Positions 1 through 7,284 are shown, counted from the first letter of the stretch. The stretch: DNA of 14,909 bases from Oscillospiraceae bacterium (GCA_028708585.1 JAQVYO010000028.1:1-14909), one strand, 5' to 3'. Made by a program: numbers and translations. The notes: generated by a model not told the origin, from the sequence alone.

Positions 1-704
1 GAAGATTTTCCCACGTTGGGGCGCCCGATCAGGGCGGTAGGTACTCCGTCGGTGAGAATTTTTCCCTGCCGAAAGCTTTGAAGAAGGCGGGCAAGATCGG
101 CAGATGCTTGTTCCAGAGCGCCTTCCAGTTCCGGCTGGGAAAGGTCGGGAATTTCTTCGTCGGGATAATCCAAAATAGCCTGAAAGCGAGCCACAAGATC
201 CAAAAGGCCGTCATAAATCCCGTCGATTTTTTTCCGGATGGCTCCGGCCAGCTGGCCCGCGGCGTTTTGTGCCGCGGCCCGGGTTTCCGCGTCGATCAGA
301 TCAATGACCGCTTCGGCTTCGGTCAAATCCATACGTCCGTTCAAAAAAGCCCGCTTGGTAAATTCCCCGGGCAGGGCGGTTCTGGCGCCCAATGCAAGCA
401 GCGCCCGCATAGCCCGGGAAAGCAGCAAAGGGGATCCATGGCACTGCACTTCCGCAGTGTCTTCCCCCGTGTAACTGTTGGGGGCGCGGGATATGGTGGC
501 AAGGCACCGGTCCAAGATGGTCCCTTCCTCGTCATATAGCGTACCATAAACCAGTTTCCGGTTCTCCGCTTCTATAAGGGAGAAGCCGTTTGCAGGGCGG
601 AACAGGGAAGAAACCAGCTGAATTGACTGGCCCCCGCTCAGGCGGAGAATACCAATGGCACTGCGCATGGGGGCGGTGGCAACCGCGACGATGGTATCTG
701 GCAT
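1..704 (-). CDS. mnmE: tRNA uridine-5-carboxymethylaminomethyl modification GTPase MnmE (5' part, cut by window edge)
   Basis: MnmE works with MnmG to install the (carboxymethyl)aminomethyl group at C5 of wobble uridine 34 in certain tRNAs, in the cytoplasm, using a folate-bound one-carbon unit. The visible 234 codons begin MPDTIVAVATAP and carry the family's N-terminal folate-binding domain (for example SGGQSIQLV and YTGEDTAEVQCHGS). Next comes the start of the helical domain (LPGEFTKRAFLNGRMDLTEAEAV). The sequence ends inside the G1 P-loop, GRPNVGKS, at residues 227-234. The start at 704 is supported by an AGGAGGTG ribosome binding site a few bases upstream and by the typical N terminus. 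The GTPase core and the C-terminal cysteine motif lie outside the window. The upstream neighbour is an M16 peptidase gene and not jag/yidC, which often precede mnmE in Firmicutes. Identification is near certain; only the 3' part is unseen. Confidence 0.97.
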   Translation of the reverse strand, partial: MPDTIVAVATAPMRSAIGILRLSGGQSIQLVSSLFRPANGFSLIEAENRKLVYGTLYDEEGTILDRCLATISRAPNSYTGEDTAEVQCHGSPLLLSRAMRALLALGARTALPGEFTKRAFLNGRMDLTEAEAVIDLIDAETRAAAQNAAGQLAGAIRKKIDGIYDGLLDLVARFQAILDYPDEEIPDLSQPELEGALEQASADLARLLQSFRQGKILTDGVPTALIGRPNVGKS

Positions 705-858
705 TTGTCACCTCCTGCGCCGCGCTTGCCGTTTGGGCGCGGTGGCCGCTTTTGCGGCGTGCGGCGCGCCGAAATTGAATTCTGGTCCCCGTTCAGACCG
801 GTTTCGACAGCCAACCGGCCATTTGAGACGGAAAAGCGATCGTTTGAAGATCGGGTTG

Positions 859-888
859 AAAGCAAAAGCGGCGCTTCCGCGCCGCCTT
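859..888 (-). terminator. Intrinsic terminator after the M16 peptidase gene
   Basis: On the minus strand, just after the peptidase stop codon, a perfect 7-bp GC stem (GCGGCGC at 868-874 with GCGCCGC at 879-885, 4-base loop) is followed by TTTTGCTTTC. This is a standard rho-independent terminator. It separates the peptidase gene from mnmE, so mnmE probably has its own promoter or depends on readthrough. I found no convincing promoter between 705 and 860. Confidence 0.8.
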
Positions 889-893
889 CCGGG

Positions 894-2147
894 TTAAACG
901 GAACGCAGCAGCTTTCGGTAATGAGCGGATGTGCCGGTTTTCCCCACGGCGGACAAAGAAAGTTGTTCAAAATCAAATATTTCCGCCGCAAGCTGCATGA
1001 TCTCTTCCCGGGTGACCGCGTCATATCCTGAGATGATTTCTTCCGCGGTGGGGATGAAGCCGTAAAACAGCTCGGAACGGGCCAAATGGTTCATTCTGGA
1101 GATGGTGGATTCCATGCTCAGAAAAACGTTGGCTTTGCTTTGCTCTCGTGCTCGGACCAGTTCTTCATCGGTAACGCCTTCCGCGGCAAATTTCCGCGCT
1201 AGCCTTAAAATTTCCAAAATGGCCCGGTCTTCCGTTTCCCGGCCCAGGGCGGTATAAATGCAAAGGAGCCCGGTATCGGTATGTCCGGCGCCGAAGCTGT
1301 AGATATTGTAGCAGAGGCCCAGCCGCTCCCGCACTTCCTGAAAAATACGGGAAGACATGCCGCCTCCCAGGATGGAATTGAGAAGTTGCATGGCAAAACG
1401 TTTGGGGCTGCCATAGGGCAGGCCGGGAAAGGCAATGCAGATATGGTTCTGCTCAATTTCTTTCCGGCAGACGGTGACGGAAGGAAGGTAAACGGCCTGA
1501 TCCGGTTCCTTCCGTATGCCTGGTTCCATTTGGGAAAACCATTCGGAAAGATAGGCAATGTCGGAGTCGGAAAAGCTTCCCGAGAGGGAGACCACCGTTT
1601 GCTGCGGAAGGTAATTCTTTTTGCGATAAGCGGAAAGCCGCCGTCCCGTAAGCTTTGAAAGGGAAGAGGGAATACCCAAAATAGGATGGGAGAGCGCGTT
1701 GCCTTTGTAAGCGGCGGAAACCAGCCGTTCTAGGCACAGATCTTCCGGCGTATCTTCGCACATTCCGATTTCTTCTAAAATGACACCCCGCTCCACTTCC
1801 ACGTCCGAAGGGTCAAATTTGGCGTGAAAAAACAGATCGCAAAGCACATCCAGCGCTTGGCGAAGGTGGGTATCCAGCGTCCATGCGTAATAGCAGGTAT
1901 ATTCTTTGGAAGTAAAGGCGTTGAACTGGCCTCCGATGCTGTCCATCAGCATGGCTTGTTCCATCGCCGTCCGCTGTTCGGTCCCCTTGAAGACCATGTG
2001 TTCGATAAAGTGCGAAATTCCCTGCTGTTCCGGGCGCTCATGACGGGAGCCGGAGCCGACCCAGATCCCCACCGCCGCAGAGCGCACATAGGGAATGTAT
2101 TCCGTTAGGATCCGAACGCCGTTGGGTAGAACGATTTTTTGATGCAT
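894..2147 (-). CDS. ymxG: M16 family zinc metallopeptidase (MlpA/YmxG-like, processing-peptidase type)
   Basis: This is a 417-residue insulinase-family (M16B) peptidase, probably cytoplasmic because no signal peptide is seen. The inverted zinc motif HFIEH is at residues 46-50, with His46, Glu49 and His50. The third zinc ligand is probably Glu126 in VERGVILEE, 76 residues after His50, as the family requires. The C-terminal half has the typical GGGMSSRIFQEVRERLGLCY segment. In Bacillus subtilis the homologue lies in the same pnp neighbourhood and has been linked to regulation of extracellular protease production; carrying that role over is inference. I chose ATG 2147 (MHQKIVLPNGV), which matches the family N terminus and follows a weak GGGGTGG site. 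The open frame extends upstream to 2228, but that part runs through the intergenic hairpin and is not protein-like. The B. subtilis gene ylxY, found between pnpA and ymxG, is absent here. Confidence 0.92.
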   Translation of the reverse strand: MHQKIVLPNGVRILTEYIPYVRSAAVGIWVGSGSRHERPEQQGISHFIEHMVFKGTEQRTAMEQAMLMDSIGGQFNAFTSKEYTCYYAWTLDTHLRQALDVLCDLFFHAKFDPSDVEVERGVILEEIGMCEDTPEDLCLERLVSAAYKGNALSHPILGIPSSLSKLTGRRLSAYRKKNYLPQQTVVSLSGSFSDSDIAYLSEWFSQMEPGIRKEPDQAVYLPSVTVCRKEIEQNHICIAFPGLPYGSPKRFAMQLLNSILGGGMSSRIFQEVRERLGLCYNIYSFGAGHTDTGLLCIYTALGRETEDRAILEILRLARKFAAEGVTDEELVRAREQSKANVFLSMESTISRMNHLARSELFYGFIPTAEEIISGYDAVTREEIMQLAAEIFDFEQLSLSAVGKTGTSAHYRKLLRSV

Positions 2148-2180
2148 GGCACCACCCCGTAAATGGATCGAATTGGGAAC

Positions 2181-2222
2181 GATCCGCATAAAAGCCGCCT
2201 CAGGGCGGTTTTTATGCGGATC
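2181..2222 (-). terminator. Long hairpin between pnp and the M16 gene (probable pnp terminator)
   Basis: Bases 2181-2199 pair with 2204-2222 over 19 positions, with one G-U wobble and a 4-base loop. Read on the minus strand, the inner part is a GC stem (ACCGCC with GGCGGC) followed by CTTTTATGC, and the flanking A and T tracts extend the pairing. It lies 28 bases after the pnp stop and about 34 bases before the peptidase start. It fits an intrinsic terminator or a readthrough attenuator. Its length is also compatible with an RNase III or 3'-end stability element, which sequence alone cannot decide. Confidence 0.7.
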
Positions 2223-2249
2223 AAACAATCCAAATCCAAAAGAATTTGT

Positions 2250-4403
2250 TTATTTCTTTTGAAAAGATTTCGGCTTTTCGCTCCGCTCTTTTGCGGAAAT
2301 TTCCCGCATGGCGTCCTTATGGGACAGGTTAATCCTGCCCTTTTCATCGATTTCGGTAACTTTGACCCAGATCATATCGCCGATTTTGACCACGTCTTCC
2401 ACCTTTTCCACCCGCTGTTCCGCCAGCTTGGAAATGTGCACCAGGCCGTCTTTGCCGGGAGCCAGCTCCACGAAAGCGCCGAAAGTCATCAGCCGGACCA
2501 CCCGCCCGTAATAAAGGGCGCCGATTTCAGGGACAAAAACGATGGTTTCAATTGCTTTCTTAGCCGCTTCACAGGAGGCCGAGTCGGTTCCGGCAATATA
2601 AATGGTTCCGTCTTCCTCAATATCAATTTTGGCGCCGGTATCGGCGACGATTTTCTGAATGACCTTGCCGCCGGAACCAATGACTTCCCGGATTTTATCA
2701 ATGTCAATTTTCAGCTGAATCATCTTGGGTGCGTATTTGGAAACTTCCGGGCGCGGAGCCGCAATGCAGGGGAGCATGATTTCGTCCAAAATCTGAATTC
2801 TGGCCTGACGGGTCAGATCCAACGCGCTTTTGATGATTTCGGCGGTGAGCCCGTCGTTCTTTAAGTCCATCTGAATGGCGGTGATCCCCTTTTTGGTGCC
2901 TGCCACTTTAAAGTCCATTTCACCATGAAAATCTTCCACGCCTTGAATGTCGATAAACGTGGTAAATTTTCCCTCGTCCTGAATCAGACCGCAGGAAATG
3001 CCGGCAACGGGCGCCTTAATAGGCACGCCGGCGTCCATAAGCGCCAGGGTAGAGCCGCAAATGCTTCCCTGGGAAGTGGACCCGTTGGAGGACAGCACTT
3101 CCGATACCAAACGGATGGCATAAGGAAATTCCTCCATAGAGGGGATGACGGGCAAAAGCGCCCGCTCGGCCAGCGCGCCGTGCCCGATTTCCCGCCGGTT
3201 GGTAGACCGGGAGTTCCGGGCCTCGCCAACGGAATAGGACGGGAAATTATAATGGTGCATGTACCGTTTTGACTCTTCTTCATAAATGGTGTCCAGTTTC
3301 TGAGCGCTGCTGATGGTAGACAGGGTCGCAACGGTAAGCACCTGCGTCTGGCCTCTTGTAAAGAGACCGGAACCGTGCACGCGGGGCAGAACCCCCACTT
3401 CCGCGGCCAGAGGACGGATTTCATCCATCTGGCGGCCGTCCACCCGTTTGCCTTCCAGCAGCCAATGCTTAACGATATACTTTTGGAGCTTGTACATGCA
3501 TGCCTCCATGTACGTCTCCATTTCCGGATATTTTTCAATAAAATGCTGGGTCAAGTCTTCCTGAAAGGCGCTAAGACGTGCTTCCCGGATGTTTTTGTCG
3601 TCGGTATCCATGCAGTAACGGGCTTTCTCCAGCCCATACTCCATAATATCGTTGTAAAGATCTTCGTCAAAAGCGGCGTGGGGATATTCAAATTTTTGTT
3701 TGCCGATCTCTTCCACCATTTGGCTGATGAACGCGACCTGCCGTTTGATTTCCTCATGGGCTTTGCAGATGCCGTCAAACATAATTTCGTCTGGGATCTG
3801 GTCGGCGCCTGCCTCAATCATGACCACTTTGCTGGCGGTGGCGGCTACCGTGACGTTCATCTGAGAGGCTTTCCGCTGCTCGGAAGTGGGGTTGAATACG
3901 ATCTGCCCATCCACATACCCGACGTTGAGGCAGCCGATGGGACCGCTCCAGGGAATATCGGAAATGGAAAGGGCGGCGGAAGTGCCGATCATGGCGGCTA
4001 CTTCGGGGGAATTGTCATGATCCACCGCAAGCACGGTGGCGGTGACCACCACATCGTTGCGGAAGTCGGAAGGGAACAAGGGGCGGATGGGCCGGTCAAT
4101 CAGACGGGAAGCTAGAACTGCCCGCTCGGAAGGGCGGCCCTCCCGGCGCAGGAAGCTTCCGGGAATGCGGCCAACCGCATACAGCTTTTCCTCAAAATCC
4201 ACGGAAAGCGGGAAAAAATCCACGCCCTCTCTGGGTTTGGAAGAAGCGGCGACGCAGACCAGCACAACGGTTTCCCCATACCGCACCAGGCAGGAGGCGT
4301 TGCAGAGCTCCGCCATTTTTCCGGTTTCAATGACGAGAGGGCGGCCCGCCACTTCCATTTTGAACGCTTTGAATTCTTGAAAGCCTTTTTTGGTAATTTT
4401 CAT
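2250..4403 (-). CDS. pnp: Polyribonucleotide nucleotidyltransferase (PNPase)
   Basis: PNPase is a trimeric 3'-5' exoribonuclease that releases nucleoside diphosphates by phosphorolysis, and it acts in mRNA turnover. The 717-residue protein has the full architecture: first RNase PH-like core (about 15-150), a helical linker (about 220-300), and the second, catalytic RNase PH core (about 315-545) with FTRGQTQ, SSNGSTS and DFHGEMDFKVAGTKKG. The likely catalytic residues are Asp491, Asp497 and Lys499. A KH domain carries VIGSGGK (574-580), and an S1 domain spans about 628-698 (YYGRVVRLMTFGAFVEL). The start at 4403 is preceded by a consensus AAGGAGG site. Relative to many homologues there are roughly eight extra residues before the conserved MEVAGR segment. 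It follows rpsO, the usual bacterial order, with a terminator between them. Identification is certain. Confidence 0.99.
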   Translation of the reverse strand: MKITKKGFQEFKAFKMEVAGRPLVIETGKMAELCNASCLVRYGETVVLVCVAASSKPREGVDFFPLSVDFEEKLYAVGRIPGSFLRREGRPSERAVLASRLIDRPIRPLFPSDFRNDVVVTATVLAVDHDNSPEVAAMIGTSAALSISDIPWSGPIGCLNVGYVDGQIVFNPTSEQRKASQMNVTVAATASKVVMIEAGADQIPDEIMFDGICKAHEEIKRQVAFISQMVEEIGKQKFEYPHAAFDEDLYNDIMEYGLEKARYCMDTDDKNIREARLSAFQEDLTQHFIEKYPEMETYMEACMYKLQKYIVKHWLLEGKRVDGRQMDEIRPLAAEVGVLPRVHGSGLFTRGQTQVLTVATLSTISSAQKLDTIYEEESKRYMHHYNFPSYSVGEARNSRSTNRREIGHGALAERALLPVIPSMEEFPYAIRLVSEVLSSNGSTSQGSICGSTLALMDAGVPIKAPVAGISCGLIQDEGKFTTFIDIQGVEDFHGEMDFKVAGTKKGITAIQMDLKNDGLTAEIIKSALDLTRQARIQILDEIMLPCIAAPRPEVSKYAPKMIQLKIDIDKIREVIGSGGKVIQKIVADTGAKIDIEEDGTIYIAGTDSASCEAAKKAIETIVFVPEIGALYYGRVVRLMTFGAFVELAPGKDGLVHISKLAEQRVEKVEDVVKIGDMIWVKVTEIDEKGRINLSHKDAMREISAKERSEKPKSFQKK

Positions 4404-4584
4404 ATGGTTCCTCCTTAAGAAACCACATACCGGAACCGCTTTAACCTGTTAGCATTTGAAGATACATCCGAAACGGCCGTCAGGTGCAACTTCAACTGCT
4501 AAGGGGTTATAAAAACGGCTCCGTATATGCTCGTTTTTGTTGATTGATCGTTTTTTTATTTGTTTAATTTGCTTGTTTCATTTG
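4404..4584 (-). other. pnp 5' leader / rpsO-pnp spacer
   Basis: About 180 bases lie between the rpsO terminator and the pnp start. The minus strand begins AT-rich and later has TTGAAG and CTTCAA arms about 25 bases apart that could pair. I see no promoter that clearly beats background (TTGCAC with a 17-base spacer and TGTATC is weak). Expression of pnp may therefore rely on readthrough from rpsO or on a weak local promoter. The only strong signal is the AAGGAGG site before the start codon. Confidence 0.4.
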
Positions 4585-4621
4585 TTGAAAAGAAGAGGGA
4601 GGCGATCCGTCCGCCTCCCTC
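4585..4621 (-). terminator. Intrinsic terminator after rpsO
   Basis: On the minus strand, 33 bases after the rpsO stop codon, a perfect 10-bp stem (GAGGGAGGCG with CGCCTCCCTC, 7-base loop) is followed by TTCTTTTC. It probably uncouples most rpsO transcription from pnp, with partial readthrough possible. Confidence 0.88.
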
Positions 4622-4653
4622 CGGCCGCATCAGATGGATACGGCGCTTTGCGA

Positions 4654-4920
4654 TTACTTGCGGATGCCGAGTTTGGCGATGCAGGCGCGGTACCGTTCCA
4701 CATCTTTCTTCGCCAGGTAATCCAGCATCTTTCTGCGTTTGCCAACCATTTTCAAAAGCCCGCGGCGGGAATGGTTATCCTTTTTGTGTACCTTTAAATG
4801 ATCGGTCAGCTGATTGATGCGTTCAGTCAGGATGGCAATTTGCACCTCCGGGGAGCCTGTATCCGTCGGATGGGTGTGGTTGGCGTCAATGACCGCCATT
4901 TTCTGCTCTTTCAGTAGCAT
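4654..4920 (-). CDS. rpsO: 30S ribosomal protein S15
   Basis: S15 binds the central domain of 16S rRNA early in 30S assembly and helps bridge the two ribosomal subunits. From ATG 4920 the protein has 88 residues, against 87-89 in the family. It contains the hallmark segments DTGSPEVQIAILTERIN, HKKDNHSRRGLLKMVGKRR and DYLAKKDVERY, and ends KLGIRK. Two in-frame ATGs are possible. ATG 4920 (MLLKEQKM) best fits the family N terminus but lies about 12 bases from the AAGGTGG site. ATG 4929 (MDLMLLKEQ) lies only 3 bases from it. I prefer 4920 on homology; the choice is not settled. It heads the rpsO-pnp order and has a strong promoter and a structured leader. Confidence 0.96.
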   Translation of the reverse strand: MLLKEQKMAVIDANHTHPTDTGSPEVQIAILTERINQLTDHLKVHKKDNHSRRGLLKMVGKRRKMLDYLAKKDVERYRACIAKLGIRK

Positions 4921-4929
4921 GAGATCCAT

Positions 4930-5050
4930 GTTCCACCTTTCCAAATGTTGTTGCCCGCAAGGCTGCGTATCGGGCGGGTGTAGTACCCGCTTGAAACGGG
5001 CTGTTTCCCAAAACCCGGCCTTGGGATTCGGATGACGCATTTTCATACAT
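4930..5050 (-). promoter_or_regulatory. rpsO 5' leader with competing hairpins (candidate S15 autoregulatory RNA)
   Basis: From the predicted transcription start near 5050 the leader is about 120-130 bases. It can form a 6-bp stem (5006-5011 with 5021-5026). It can also form one of two mutually exclusive stems: 4986-4989 with 4997-5000, or the perfect 6-bp 4974-4979 with 4985-4990. A further stem near the ribosome binding site (4953-4957 with 4971-4975) shares bases with the second option. Autogenous control of rpsO by S15 through leader RNA is known in several bacteria, using unrelated structures. Assigning that role here is inference from position and folding potential. Confidence 0.45.
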
Positions 5051-5056
5051 CGTGAC

Positions 5057-5085
5057 ATTCTACCACAAATTTGGATTTGTGTAAA
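5057..5085 (-). promoter_or_regulatory. Promoter of rpsO (sigma-A type)
   Basis: On the minus strand, TTTACA (5080-5085) and TAGAAT (5057-5062) are separated by exactly 17 bases. Each hexamer matches the vegetative consensus at five of six positions. The start of transcription would be near 5050, giving rpsO a leader of about 130 bases. Confidence 0.75.
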
Positions 5086-5173
5086 GAAAAACTTGCATTT
5101 ACAGGCAATAGAGCTTCTCACAAAACGAAATCACGGCGGCGTTTTGAACACGGCCTAATGATGCACTGGCTAT

Positions 5174-5203
5174 AGTATAACACAAAAATCGCTCCGCAAA
5201 CAA
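5174..5203 (-). promoter_or_regulatory. Candidate second, upstream minus-strand promoter
   Basis: On the minus strand, TTGTTT (5198-5203) and TATACT (5174-5179) are 18 bases apart, and TGT directly before the -10 makes it an extended -10 element. It would read toward rpsO about 95 bases upstream of the main rpsO promoter. I see no gene between them, so it may be a distal rpsO promoter. Confidence 0.5.
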
Positions 5204-5220
5204 TATAGGGCGGCGTGCCG

Positions 5221-5249
5221 TTTCATTTTTTCTCGAACTGTGTTATGCT
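5221..5249 (+). promoter_or_regulatory. Candidate promoter of aroQ-aroE (extended -10)
   Basis: TATGCT (5244-5249) is preceded by TGT, giving an extended -10. The -35 position, 17 bases upstream, reads TTTCAT and is poor. The following leader of about 85 bases can form a hairpin at 5292-5314: GCGG and CAGG pair with CCTG and CCGC, with a 2-base bulge. A G-rich ribosome binding site (5329-5334) then precedes the aroQ start. Confidence 0.45.
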
Positions 5250-5342
5250 AAGACACGAGCAGTGTTTGCGTTTATGCAATATTTTGATCCGGCGGGACAG
5301 GAAGTGCCTGCCGCGCCGAATGCATAATGGGGGGAAAGTGAA

Positions 5343-5783
5343 ATGAAATTTTTAATTTTAAACGGGCCGAATTTAAATCTTTTGGGAACGCGGGAACCGG
5401 AAATCTACGGAAGCTGCAGCTATGAGGACCTTTGCGCGCGGCTGTCGGAATATGCCAAAAAGCAGGGGTGCGGCGCGGATTTTTTTCAGAGCAATTATGA
5501 AGGCGCGCTCATTGAGAAAATTCACGCGTCCATGGGCAGCTATGATGCCATCATTTTGAATCCCGGCGCCTTCGCCCATTACAGCTATGCTCTGCGGGAC
5601 GCCCTTTCTTCGGTGGCGGTGCCCGCCGTTGAAGTGCATATTTCCAATATTCATAAGCGGGAGGAATTCCGGCGCCATTCGGTGATTGCCGCCGCCTGCA
5701 CAGGGCAGATTTGCGGCCTTGGCTTGTTCGGCTACGAGGCGGCTATGGACTATTTTACCCGCCGGGGCAAGAACGGAAACTAA
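5343..5783 (+). CDS. aroQ: 3-dehydroquinate dehydratase, type II
   Basis: AroQ catalyses the third step of the shikimate pathway, dehydrating 3-dehydroquinate to 3-dehydroshikimate by the type II (anti-elimination) mechanism; the family is dodecameric. At 146 residues it has the usual length. It opens with LILNGPNLNLLGTREPEIYG, in which Tyr22 is the catalytic tyrosine. It continues with FFQSNYEGALIEKIH, the active-site segment NPGAFAHYSYALRDAL, and VEVHISNIHKREEFRRHS with the catalytic His in VEVHIS. The C-terminal part has GQICGLGLFGYEAAM. The start follows a G-rich ribosome binding site. aroE begins 28 bases after its stop, so the two genes are almost certainly co-transcribed and encode consecutive enzymes. 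Identification is certain. Confidence 0.98.
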   Translation: MKFLILNGPNLNLLGTREPEIYGSCSYEDLCARLSEYAKKQGCGADFFQSNYEGALIEKIHASMGSYDAIILNPGAFAHYSYALRDALSSVAVPAVEVHISNIHKREEFRRHSVIAAACTGQICGLGLFGYEAAMDYFTRRGKNGN

Positions 5784-5811
5784 GCGGATGAATGTCGGAA
5801 GGAGGAATTCC

Positions 5812-6666
5812 ATGCTGGTTCGACTGAATCATTCCACCAAAAAACTTGCGGTTATCGGAGATCCGGTGGGGCATAGCCTTTCCCCTTTGATTCAAAATAC
5901 AATGATTTCCGCACTGGGCCTGGATTATATTTATTTTGCCCAACAGGTTTCGCGGGAGAATTTGCCCGCCTTTTTAGAAGCCGCAAAACTTTTGGGTTTT
6001 TCAGGATTTAACGCAACGATGCCCCACAAGGAGGATTTGATTCCGCTGATGGACACACTTTCCGAGGAAGCGGCTTTCTACGGCTCGGTAAACACCGTTT
6101 GCATCAAGGATGGGAAATGTATCGGGTATAATACAGACGGCAGAGGGCTGATCCGATCGCTGGAGGACGGCGGATTTGATCCGAAGGGAAAAGACGTGGT
6201 CCTTTTGGGAGCGGGCGGCGCGGCCAAAGCGGTGTCGCTTTCCTTTGTGCGGTCCGGTGCGCGCCGGGTGGTGGTGTGCAATCGGAATTTAGCGCGGGCA
6301 GAAGCGCTTTGCCGGAAAAATCCGGATGTTTTGGTGAGTGTGGGTTTTGACGGGGAAAGTCTGAAAAAGGCGGCGGCGGAGTGCGACCTGCTGGTCAACT
6401 GCACCTCTTTGGGAATGACCGGGACGGCGGCACAATTTTCCGATTTTGATTTTTTAGATGATCTTCCCCAAAATGCCATGGTTTTCGACCTAATCTATAG
6501 CCCCAGAGAAACCGTGCTTTTGCAAAAGGCGCGGCGGAAAGGGCATACTGTACAAAATGGGCTGGGAATGTTGATTTACCAGGCGGTTTTTGCGCTGGAG
6601 CATTTTACGGAAACGAAGATTGACGCGGGCAAGATGGGAGCGCTTTTGCGGGATATTCTCAAATAA
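5812..6666 (+). CDS. aroE: Shikimate dehydrogenase (NADP+)
   Basis: AroE reduces 3-dehydroshikimate to shikimate with NADPH, directly after AroQ in the pathway. The 284-residue protein has the shikimate-binding SLSP (22-25) and the NATMPHKE segment (67-74) with catalytic Lys73. It also has NTDG (107-110) with the paired Asp109, the nucleotide-binding GAGGAAKAV (133-141) and the NRNLAR segment (157-162) that favours NADP. C-terminal QNGLGMLIYQA is typical. NATMP replaces the more usual NVTxP but keeps the lysine. I chose ATG 5812 because it has an AGGAGG site six bases upstream and a family-like N terminus; the open frame extends further upstream into aroQ without protein-like sequence. Identification is certain. 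Confidence 0.98.
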   Translation: MLVRLNHSTKKLAVIGDPVGHSLSPLIQNTMISALGLDYIYFAQQVSRENLPAFLEAAKLLGFSGFNATMPHKEDLIPLMDTLSEEAAFYGSVNTVCIKDGKCIGYNTDGRGLIRSLEDGGFDPKGKDVVLLGAGGAAKAVSLSFVRSGARRVVVCNRNLARAEALCRKNPDVLVSVGFDGESLKKAAAECDLLVNCTSLGMTGTAAQFSDFDFLDDLPQNAMVFDLIYSPRETVLLQKARRKGHTVQNGLGMLIYQAVFALEHFTETKIDAGKMGALLRDILK

Positions 6667-6735
6667 ATAAAAATTGGATTTTATGAAAGCCGGCCGGATG
6701 AAAAAATGCCGCAGCCTGCGGGGAGTATAAAATGA

Positions 6736-7284
6736 ATGAAAACTTCGCAAACTGTTTCCGAGGTGGAGAGTTTGCGGAGTTTTGGCGTGATAGAAAAACC
6801 GGACGAAAAAATCGCCCGGACGATAGCCGCCGGCTTGGAAGCCAGTGGCGTTCTTTTTTTTGGAACCAAAGAGCATCCGGAGCTTTGGGCGATGGAACTT
6901 GGAGGTGAGCTGGCTCAGTTTCGGGATTCCAATGCTTTGCTGCTGATTTTTTCGCCCAAGGCAAAGACCGTGAGCGAGGATCATTTGCGTTGCCGGTGTG
7001 TTCTTTTGCCGGGGGATGCGGCGGGGGCGGCGTCCCGTTTTCTTTATGCGGACTGCGCCGTGAGTTATGGTATGTCGCCTCGGGATACCATTACGCTTTC
7101 CAGCATTGAGGAAGAGAATCTGTCTCTAGCCATTCAAAGAGAGCTTGTTACGGTGGACGGAAAAGTGGTGGAGCAGCAGGAAATACAGCTTCACCGCAAT
7201 CCCGGGCTGCTTCCGGAAACCATTCTGGCGGCAGCCGGGGCTTTGCTGCTTTTGGGCGTCCCGCCGGAAGCGCTTCGTTTTTAA
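6736..7284 (+). CDS. Protein of unknown function, 182 residues
   Basis: I do not recognise this protein with confidence. It begins MKTSQTVSEVESLRSFGVIE and has alternating hydrophobic strands (for example GVLFFG and ALLLIFSP). A segment then reads SYGMSPRDTITLSSIEEE followed by LAIQRELVTVDGKVVEQQE, and it ends with a hydrophobic helix (ILAAAGALLLLGV). The composition, with many Ala, Leu and Glu, and the clean third-position pattern look like a real soluble alpha/beta protein. No signal peptide or metal motif is seen. The start is uncertain. A GGGGAG site at 6720-6725 serves both ATG 6732 (another frame, closing after about 58 codons) and ATG 6736, and the site overlaps the 3' arm of a small hairpin (6709-6721). 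It lies 69 bases after aroE and 73 bases before the OB-fold gene, probably in the same transcript. Confidence 0.7.
   Translation: MKTSQTVSEVESLRSFGVIEKPDEKIARTIAAGLEASGVLFFGTKEHPELWAMELGGELAQFRDSNALLLIFSPKAKTVSEDHLRCRCVLLPGDAAGAASRFLYADCAVSYGMSPRDTITLSSIEEENLSLAIQRELVTVDGKVVEQQEIQLHRNPGLLPETILAAAGALLLLGVPPEALRF

Noticed and set aside
78..539. A 153-codon plus-strand frame opposite mnmE
   Set aside because: The opposite strand encodes a clear MnmE. This frame has no homology signal and no ribosome binding site.
2148..2228. A 27-codon upstream extension of the M16 peptidase frame, starting at 2228
   Set aside because: It runs through the intergenic hairpin, is not family-like and lacks a ribosome binding site. 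ATG 2147 matches the family N terminus.
2163..4115. Long plus-strand frames opposite pnp, up to 246 codons
   Set aside because: They are antisense shadows of a certain gene, biased in composition and without ribosome binding sites.
4985..5121. N-terminal extension of S15 upstream to 5121
   Set aside because: It overlaps the rpsO promoter and leader and is unlike any S15 N terminus.
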